From positions 1 to 15,935 of the forward strand of contig CAYXBU010000047.1 in assembly GCA_964463245.1 (NCBI GenBank): a stretch of 15,935 nucleotides of DNA, read 5' to 3'. This stretch comes from CAMEON01 sp964463245. Its GTDB lineage: Bacteria > Bacillota > Clostridia > Oscillospirales > CAG-272. Below are positions 8,131 through 13,040 of this stretch, piece after piece. A model generated the notes under the pieces. The model was not told where the DNA came from, searched no databases, and was given only the letters and a program-made list of their open reading frames with translations. The stretch's first letter is position 1. The number at the start of each line of letters is the position of its first letter. The translations under genes and the position numbers were made by a program.

Positions 8131-8511
8131 TTACTTGATCTCGACGGTAGCACCGGCTGCAACCAGCTGCTCCTTGAGCTTCTCTGCGTCTTCCTTGGAG
8201 ATGCCCTCCTTGACGTTCTTCGGGCAACCCTCGACCATGTCCTTGGCCTCCTTCAGACCCAGACCGGTGATCTCGCGGATGACCTTGATGACGCCCAGCT
8301 TCTTGTCGCCGAAACCGGTCAGAACAACGTCGAACTCGGTCTTCTCCTCAGCGGCAGGAGCAGCAGCGGCAGCAGCGCCACCGGCAACAGCAACGGGAGC
8401 GGCGGCAGAAACACCGAACTCCTCCTCGACGGCCTTGACCAGCTCATTGAGCTCCAGAATGGTCAGACCCTTGATCTCTTCAACAATAGCGGTAATCTTC
8501 TCGCTAGCCAT
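8131..8511 (-). CDS. rplL: 50S ribosomal protein L7/L12
   Basis: The protein has 126 residues and the full L7/L12 layout. The N-terminal dimerisation and L10-binding domain (1-33) includes ILELNELVKAVEEEFGV, an Ala-rich hinge spans 35-54, and the C-terminal domain (57-126) includes EFDVVLTGFGDKKLGVIKVI and the conserved GLGLKEAKDMVE. It forms the ribosomal stalk that recruits elongation factors and stimulates their GTPase activity. The ATG at 8511 has an AGGAGGT site (8520-8526). It lies 139 bp after rplJ and presumably shares its promoter and leader. The stalk needs several L12 per L10, so the structured gap between them may matter. Downstream is a terminator, not the usual rpoB. Confidence 0.98.
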   Translation of the reverse strand: MASEKITAIVEEIKGLTILELNELVKAVEEEFGVSAAAPVAVAGGAAAAAAPAAEEKTEFDVVLTGFGDKKLGVIKVIREITGLGLKEAKDMVEGCPKNVKEGISKEDAEKLKEQLVAAGATVEIK

Positions 8512-8546
8512 TTCAATATACCTCCTGAAATGTGATTTTTTAATGA

Positions 8547-8641
8547 GTGCTCCGCGCACGAGCCGTGCGGTCGGAGCGGTGCCGCGCTACGCGGCGACGG
8601 TCGCACTCAGGCGACCCATGAGACCGTGCGGGCTTGCGCCC
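8547..8641 (-). other. Hairpin-rich spacer between rplJ and rplL
   Basis: The 139-bp gap (8512-8650) holds three GC-rich inverted repeats. A GGGC/GCCC stem closes a GCAA tetraloop (8630-8641). A perfect GCCGCG/CGCGGC stem has a 3-nt loop (8581-8595). A larger interrupted stem with GCTCCG/CGGAGC ends and a GCAC/GTGC centre spans about 8547-8576. None is followed by a proper T-run, so they look like mRNA processing, pausing or stability elements rather than terminators. Confidence 0.5.
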
Positions 8642-8650
8642 ACAGCGGCA

Positions 8651-9190
8651 TTACGCCTCGGCGGGAGCCTCGGCAGGAGCGACCTCCTCGGCAGGAGCCT
8701 CCTCCTTCTCGGCGACGGCCTTGATGGCGTACGCAAACTTGTACAGCGGGGACTGGATGCTGCCCAAGAACTTGGCGACCAGCACTTCCTTTGCAGGAAT
8801 GGAAGCCAGCTCCTTAACGCCGTCGGCGTTCAGCACTTCACCGTCCACATATCCGGCCAGGATCTGGAAGGACTCGATCTTCTCATCGTACTCCTTCAGG
8901 ATGCGGGCAGGAGCAATGGGATCGGTCTCGCTGATGGCGATGGCGGTCATGCCGTTGAGGCAGGACTTCAGCTCGCCGTAACCGCACTCGTCGCAGGCAC
9001 GACCGGTCATGGTGTTCTTCACGACCATGTACTTGACACCCGCCTCGCGCAGAGCCTTCCGCATGGCGGTGTCCTTCTCCACGGTGATACCCTGATAGTT
9101 CACGATAACACCCGAAGCAGACGCCTTGATGAGAGCGGCGAGGTCAGCAACGACCTTTACCTTTTGCTCCAGAATAGCATTACTCGGCAT
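8651..9190 (-). CDS. rplJ: 50S ribosomal protein L10
   Basis: L10 has 179 residues here. It begins MPSNAILEQKVKVVADLAAL, followed by the L10 hallmarks IVNYQGITVEKDTAMRKALRE and YMVVKNTM in the rRNA-binding domain (about 1-130). A C-terminal helix that binds L12 dimers follows, and then a Glu/Ala/Pro-rich tail (KEEAPAEEVAPAEAP), slightly longer than usual. L10 anchors the L12 stalk on 23S rRNA. The ATG at 9190 has a GGGAGGTG site about 9 nt upstream. The in-frame codons further upstream lie within the leader RNA and are not used. Expression is probably set by the L10 leader and attenuator at 9248-9377 and the consensus promoter at 9425-9453. rplK and rplA, which usually precede it, are absent. 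Confidence 0.98.
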   Translation of the reverse strand: MPSNAILEQKVKVVADLAALIKASASGVIVNYQGITVEKDTAMRKALREAGVKYMVVKNTMTGRACDECGYGELKSCLNGMTAIAISETDPIAPARILKEYDEKIESFQILAGYVDGEVLNADGVKELASIPAKEVLVAKFLGSIQSPLYKFAYAIKAVAEKEEAPAEEVAPAEAPAEA

Positions 9191-9247
9191 TTTGATTTTC
9201 ACCTCCCATAAGATTTTGCGCTCACGGCACGGGATGCGCCGGAGCAA

Positions 9248-9292
9248 GAAAAAGCCTTCACCCGTTCCGGCAGAACGCCGACCGAGGAAGAC
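9248..9292 (-). terminator. Attenuator terminator in the rplJ leader
   Basis: On the minus strand GTCTTCCTCGGTCGGC (9292-9277) pairs imperfectly with GCCGGAACGGGTGAAGGC (9271-9254), followed by TTTTTC (9253-9248). The left arm contains TCCTCGG, complementary to CCGAGGA in the upstream L10-binding RNA (9340-9334), so antiterminator and terminator exclude each other. B. subtilis rplJL is known to be controlled by L10-dependent attenuation of this kind. Confidence 0.72.
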
Positions 9293-9329
9293 TGCACAAA
9301 GTGACCCTGTAAAAAGGGCACACACCGTA

Positions 9330-9380
9330 TGACTCCTCGGCAGGGAAGCGTTCGCTTTTACGGGAACCTGCTGTCTTAAG
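9330..9380 (-). promoter_or_regulatory. L10 (rplJL) leader: L10-L12 binding RNA
   Basis: On the minus strand the leader contains AAGACAGCAGG (9377-9367) and CCTGCCGAGG (9344-9335). These conserved halves of the L10-binding fold pair through GCAGG/CCTGC. This matches the ribosomal L10 leader family, through which the L10(L12)4 complex represses its own operon. The segment lies about 40 nt after the expected transcription start. Confidence 0.82.
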
Positions 9381-9424
9381 ATGATTGGTAAGCGGAAGGT
9401 AAGACCTATCCGCAAAACAACGGT

Positions 9425-9453
9425 ATTATAGCACATTCCGGGCGGCTTGTCAA
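9425..9453 (-). promoter_or_regulatory. Consensus SigA promoter of rplJ-rplL
   Basis: TTGACA (9453-9448), a 17-bp spacer and TATAAT (9430-9425) on the minus strand match the consensus perfectly. A T-run/A-run tract lies directly upstream (9458-9481), fitting a very strong ribosomal protein promoter. Confidence 0.95.
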
Positions 9454-9507
9454 GGGCTTTTTTGAAAAAAACCAAAAATTTCGCCGCGCCGCGCCGCAAA
9501 CCTCCGC

Positions 9508-9536
9508 TTGACAAACCCCGCCCCATATGCTATAAT
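9508..9536 (+). promoter_or_regulatory. Consensus SigA promoter of truB
   Basis: TTGACA (9508-9513), a 17-bp spacer and TATAAT (9531-9536). It diverges from the rplJ promoter with about 54 bp between the -35 boxes. Its own upstream flank is GC-rich and lacks the A/T tract. Confidence 0.93.
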
Positions 9537-9597
9537 GCGTATCGAATAAGTCCACCCATGCAACGCCGCCGAGACGGCCTTGCGGAAAGGATCGGTC

Positions 9598-10545
9598 ATG
9601 ACAGAACCCTGCATCCAACCCGACACTCCCCTCCTCCCCGACGGGGTGCTCCTCATAGATAAGCCTGCCGGCATGACCTCCCACGATGTCGTGGGGCGGG
9701 TACGCCGCCTGTTCGGCACACGGCAGGTCGGGCACACCGGCACCCTCGACCCCATGGCGACCGGTGTCCTCATCCTCCTCCTGGGGCGAGCCGCCAAGGC
9801 CTCGGAATACGTCTCCCACGACGAAAAGACCTACGAGGCGACCCTGCGCCTGGGGCTGAGCACCGACACCGAGGACACCACGGGGGTCATCCTGTCGGTC
9901 ACACCCTCCGCCGCTCTGCCGGGTGATGCGGCTCTGCAGGCTGTCCTGCCCCGCTTTCGGGGGAGCATCCTGCAGGTACCGCCTATGTACTCCGCGCTGA
10001 AGGTCGGCGGGCGTAAACTCTGCGACATTGCGCGGCAGGGCGGGCAGGTGGAGCGTCAGCCCCGCCCCGTCGAGATCCGCCACCTGGAGGCGACCCCTGC
10101 CGCCCTTCCCTCCGACTACCGCTTGTCTGTTACCTGCTCGGGCGGGACATACATCCGCACCCTGTGCGCCGACATCGGCGCGGCGTTGGGCTGTGGCGGG
10201 GTCATGGCAACCCTGCGCCGCACGGCGGCCGGGGGGCAGGGCATCGCACAGTGCCATACCCTCCCCGAGCTGGAGAGCATGGAGACCTCCGAGCGGCTGT
10301 CCTGCCTGCTCCCGGTGGAGTGCCTGTTCTCCGACCTGCCCGCGCTGTCCCTGCCGCCCTTCTTTGCCAGGCTCTGCTACGGTGGGTGCGAAATATACCT
10401 AAAAAAACTGCACACGGACGAGAGCTATCCCGTCGGTACGCGCCTGCGGCTGTACGATGGCGAGTCGCGGTTCTTCGCGCTGGGGGAGGTGCGTTCCTTC
10501 CCGGATGGGGATGCGGTAAAAATGATCAAATTGTTCAAGCTCTGA
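9598..10545 (+). CDS. truB: tRNA pseudouridine(55) synthase TruB
   Basis: TruB makes pseudouridine 55 in the T-loop of tRNAs. The chosen ATG at 9598 has GGAAAGG 7 nt upstream and gives 315 residues, the usual length (about 310). An upstream in-frame TTG at 9580 is less likely. Family motifs are in order: GVLLIDKPAGMTSHDVV (16-32), GHTGTLDPMATGVL with catalytic Asp51, KTYEATLRLGLSTDTED, QVPPMYSALKVGGRKL, and CSGGTYIRTLCADIGAALG. The C-terminal part (LRLYDGESRFFALGEV) resembles the PUA-like tail. In most Firmicutes truB sits between rbfA and ribF; here it stands alone with its own promoter. Confidence 0.97.
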   Translation: MTEPCIQPDTPLLPDGVLLIDKPAGMTSHDVVGRVRRLFGTRQVGHTGTLDPMATGVLILLLGRAAKASEYVSHDEKTYEATLRLGLSTDTEDTTGVILSVTPSAALPGDAALQAVLPRFRGSILQVPPMYSALKVGGRKLCDIARQGGQVERQPRPVEIRHLEATPAALPSDYRLSVTCSGGTYIRTLCADIGAALGCGGVMATLRRTAAGGQGIAQCHTLPELESMETSERLSCLLPVECLFSDLPALSLPPFFARLCYGGCEIYLKKLHTDESYPVGTRLRLYDGESRFFALGEVRSFPDGDAVKMIKLFKL

Positions 10546-10573
10546 CTCTTTGTGCAAAATATGCAACTCATAG

Positions 10574-10624
10574 AAAGAACCCTCCCGAGCACACTATTTA
10601 CAGAATGTGTTCGGGAGGTTCTTT
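10574..10624 (+). terminator. Hairpin after truB that contains the DUF421 gene's RBS
   Basis: The left arm (10574-10592) and right arm (10607-10624) form an 18-pair stem with one bulged C and one G-T wobble. The core is CCTCCCGAGCAC against GTGTTCGGGAGG, with a loop of about 14 nt. The right arm ends in TTCTTT, so the structure can act as the truB terminator. The same arm holds GGGAGG (10613-10618), the Shine-Dalgarno of the gene starting at 10625, so folding would also hide that site. Confidence 0.72.
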
Positions 10625-11299
10625 ATGCTGACCATCTTGTTACGCACGCTGATCATATATGTCACCCTGATCCTGACCATGCGGGTCATGGGCAAGCGAC
10701 AGCTGGGGGAACTGGAGGTGTCCGAGCTGGTCACCACCCTGCTCTTGTCCGAGGTCGCCTCCATCCCCATCACAAATCAGGACATCCCGCTGGCCTTTGC
10801 CCTGATCCCCATCCTGACTCTGATGTCGCTGGAGGTACTGCTGTCGGGGCTCCTGCTTCATATCCCGCTTTTGAAAAAGCTCTTGTCGGTGCGCCCCGCC
10901 ATCCTCATTCGGCACGGCAAGCCGGATGCCCTCGCCATGCAAAAGGCGCGTATCTCAGCCGAGGAGCTGTTGTCCCACCTGCGGCAAAAAGGCGTATCCG
11001 ACCCGGAGCAGGTCGAGTACGCCATTGTAGAGCCGAACGGGGAGCTGTCGGTCACCCTCCGCGCCACAGAGCGACAGGCGACCACGCGAGAAGTGGGGCT
11101 TGCGCCGCCCGAGACCGGCATCATGCACTTGATCATACACGATGGGATGATCAATGAGCAGAATCTTTCCTTGGCGGGGCGGGATCACCGCTGGCTGGAG
11201 CAGACGTTGGCGGCGCACTCCCTCACGGCTGACCGCGTGTTCCTGCTCCTGACAGACGACAGCGGACAGGTACGCATCCTGCCGCGCCGCGTTTCATGA
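10625..11299 (+). CDS. DUF421 (YetF/YdfS-type) membrane protein
   Basis: The protein has 224 residues. Hydrophobic segments lie at about 3-20, 33-50 and 55-80, with the conserved RVMGKRQLGELEVSELVTTL after the first. A soluble C-terminal domain carries the DUF421/YetF hallmarks RPAILIRHGKPD, ISAEELLSHLRQKGV and VEYAIVEPNGELSV. Function is unknown; relatives occur in several copies in spore formers. The ATG at 10625 has GGGAGG 6 nt upstream, buried in the hairpin described separately; an in-frame GTG at 10607 lacks a site. The stop overlaps the next start (ATGA), marking a two-gene unit with the DUF4363 protein. I see no separate promoter, so expression may depend on read-through from truB. 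Confidence 0.9.
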   Translation: MLTILLRTLIIYVTLILTMRVMGKRQLGELEVSELVTTLLLSEVASIPITNQDIPLAFALIPILTLMSLEVLLSGLLLHIPLLKKLLSVRPAILIRHGKPDALAMQKARISAEELLSHLRQKGVSDPEQVEYAIVEPNGELSVTLRATERQATTREVGLAPPETGIMHLIIHDGMINEQNLSLAGRDHRWLEQTLAAHSLTADRVFLLLTDDSGQVRILPRRVS

Positions 11300-11679
11300 G
11301 ACGCGCCCGACCCACCGCCGCCGTGGTCTTTGCCGCGCTCCTGCTCTGCCTTCTGTGTGTTGCTGTCGGGGTCAACGCTGTCTTCGTGCGCCGCAGTGTC
11401 GCCGAGCTGACTCGCCTGGCGGATGCTCTGCCGCCGACCCCCGACGGGACGGTCGCGGACAGGCTGGAGGAGCTGGCACGGGCATTCGAGCGGCGGGAGA
11501 CCGCCCTATCCGTGTCGGTCAGCTTCCCGCTCTTAGATCGGGTCAGGGAGCAGATCACGACCGTCCGTGCCTATGCTGAGGCCGACAGTGCGGCGGAATA
11601 TACCGCCGCCGTGGCACTCCTGCGGGAGGCTCTGCGGGACATGGCGCGGTTGGAGCACTTCTCGGCGCGGAATATTTGA
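11296..11679 (+). CDS. DUF4363-type small membrane-anchored protein
   Basis: The protein has 127 residues with one N-terminal membrane segment (about 8-30: AAVVFAALLLCLLCVAVGVNAVF) after a basic start. A helical, Glu/Arg-rich outer or peripheral domain follows (LADALPP..., RLEELARAFERRE, FPLLDRVREQITTVRAYAE). Size, topology and position directly after a DUF421 gene match the DUF4363 family found beside YetF-like proteins in Clostridia. The start overlaps the upstream stop by 4 nt and has no Shine-Dalgarno of its own, so translation is probably coupled. The two products may form one membrane complex (inference). The family has no defined function. The 34-bp gap to the convergent fliB-like gene contains no clear terminator. 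Confidence 0.75.
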   Translation: MRRARPTAAVVFAALLLCLLCVAVGVNAVFVRRSVAELTRLADALPPTPDGTVADRLEELARAFERRETALSVSVSFPLLDRVREQITTVRAYAEADSAAEYTAAVALLREALRDMARLEHFSARNI

Positions 11680-11713
11680 CGCGGGAACGGGAAACTGCCG
11701 CCGCCGTGAAATC

Positions 11714-12892
11714 TTACAGGCTCAACAGCTCGTACAGCCGCTCCTTGGAGGTGCAGTCGGCTTGCCTCAGCAGATGGGAGGCGTAGCGGTCAAATTCGGT
11801 GTGATCCACCAAGCGGAAGACCGCCGCCATGCCGTCGATCAGGATGGTCTTGTCCTGCCGCTCGGCCATACAGCCGATGCCGAGAAAGCGCAGGATGGCG
11901 TAGACTGCGCAGAGGGCGATATGCTCACTGCGCATACTTTCGGGTCTGTCCTGAAACGGGAACTGCGAGAAGAACATATGATTGACCAGCATATGCTCGT
12001 AGAAGGTCTCCCAGTGCGGCAGAAGCTCCTCAAAGTGCGCCCGTGCGGTCTCATACCGCTCAACGGCACCCTCCCCGTCCCCGAAGTAGGCCAGTGCCGC
12101 CTCGCCGCAGGCGCGGATGCTCTGACTGTGGTCGTCCAAGATCGAGATCATCTGACGCGCGATCTGCAGACCGAACTGCAAGTGGGGCGTGTCCACCTCC
12201 TCGTCTGCCGAGGCGGTCGGGGCAAAGCAGGGGCGTGTCCTCAGTATGTCGTCCAGCATGGCGTGATCCTTTTTCTCAAAGGCCTGATCCATGCGCTCCA
12301 ACACCTGTCCCAGGCAGATCAACCGCTGTGGGAGAGTCATGCGGCGATCCTCGATCACCGAGATCAGGTGCGCCCGTATCTGCTGCTCCACACCCAGCGT
12401 CTCAAAGAAGGAACTGCGCGCGGGCAGGGGCGGCAGGCGGATGGGCAGCTCCTCGAAGGAAAAGGTGATGGGAGCCTCCCGGTCAAACAGCAGCTCGATC
12501 ACCGCCTCACAGCTGTTGGAACAGGAGCACTCGTAGGTGTCCCCCGCTGCGCGGATACCGCGCGGGTACAGCCGACACACATCCGGCAGTGCCGCCTCCC
12601 CAAGCTCGGCCTGCAGGGCACAGCGACCGTCCGGCATACGCAGGGTGCAGTCGCCGTCGTAGCGCGGCTCGATACGGGCATACTCCTCCACGGTCGGGCG
12701 ATCCAGTACCCGCAGGCCGCGATCCAGCCGCTCCCGCAGGTTCTTGTTGCAGTCTATCCCAAGGAGATAAAAGTAATTCTTCATGGAGATGGAGACCGGC
12801 CACCCCTCGCAACAGGCGGTCCTGCATGCCCCCATCTTGCAGGAGAAGCCGTGATAATAATCCGGAACCAGAAACCGATGTGTTTCTTCCAT
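11714..12892 (-). CDS. fliB: FliB-family Cys-rich protein (flagellin lysine-N-methylase family)
   Basis: The protein has 392 residues. The N-terminal third carries a dense cysteine pattern: Cys18, 23, 27 and 28 in FSCKMGACRTACCEGWPVSI, Cys82 and 91 (DGDC, DGRC), Cys106 (PDVCRLYPR), and Cys122, 124 and 128 (YECSCSNSC). This is the signature of the FliB / YkgJ-like family. In Salmonella, FliB uses an iron-sulphur cluster to methylate lysines of flagellin. The rest is helical and poorly conserved. The ATG at 12892 has AAGGA about 9 nt upstream and a SigA promoter at 12950-12978. No flagellar gene is in the window, and many Clostridia carry such proteins away from flagellar loci, so the substrate may differ. 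Family confidence is high; the exact function is inference. Confidence 0.82.
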   Translation of the reverse strand: MEETHRFLVPDYYHGFSCKMGACRTACCEGWPVSISMKNYFYLLGIDCNKNLRERLDRGLRVLDRPTVEEYARIEPRYDGDCTLRMPDGRCALQAELGEAALPDVCRLYPRGIRAAGDTYECSCSNSCEAVIELLFDREAPITFSFEELPIRLPPLPARSSFFETLGVEQQIRAHLISVIEDRRMTLPQRLICLGQVLERMDQAFEKKDHAMLDDILRTRPCFAPTASADEEVDTPHLQFGLQIARQMISILDDHSQSIRACGEAALAYFGDGEGAVERYETARAHFEELLPHWETFYEHMLVNHMFFSQFPFQDRPESMRSEHIALCAVYAILRFLGIGCMAERQDKTILIDGMAAVFRLVDHTEFDRYASHLLRQADCTSKERLYELLSL

Positions 12893-12949
12893 ATACTTGC
12901 GTCCTTATGTAAAGATACCCATGTCTGCCGTATCCTCAAAGGTCGCCTC

Positions 12950-12978
12950 ATTATATCACGAAATGTATTTCAATTCAA
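12950..12978 (-). promoter_or_regulatory. SigA promoter of the fliB-like gene
   Basis: On the minus strand TTGAAT (12978-12973), a 17-bp spacer and TATAAT (12955-12950) stand about 57 bp before the ATG. A T-run/A-run tract lies upstream and also serves as the tail of the preceding gene's terminator. Confidence 0.8.
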
Positions 12979-12991
12979 TATATCAAATTTG

Positions 12992-13037
12992 ATTTTTTTG
13001 AAAACAAGTGCGGGGTACTCCTCGGAGCACCCCGCAC
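12992..13037 (-). terminator. Terminator of the alkaline phosphatase gene
   Basis: GTGCGGGGT/ACCCCGCAC arms plus an inner CTCC/GGAG pair form a long stem (13008-13037) with one mismatch. On the minus strand it is followed by a T-rich run (TTGTTTTC, 13007-13000), four bases after the stop codon. Confidence 0.88.
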
Positions 13038-13040
13038 AGG

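Noticed and set aside
7718..9211. 497-codon plus-strand frame over rplL and rplJ
   Set aside because: Antisense to two certain ribosomal protein genes and crosses a strong terminator.
9406..10257. 283-codon minus-strand frame antisense to truB
   Set aside because: Covers both divergent promoters and the TruB catalytic motifs on the other strand. No family features.
11680..11713. Terminator between the convergent DUF4363 and fliB-like genes
   Set aside because: Only 34 bp, with no inverted repeat and T-run that I could pair.
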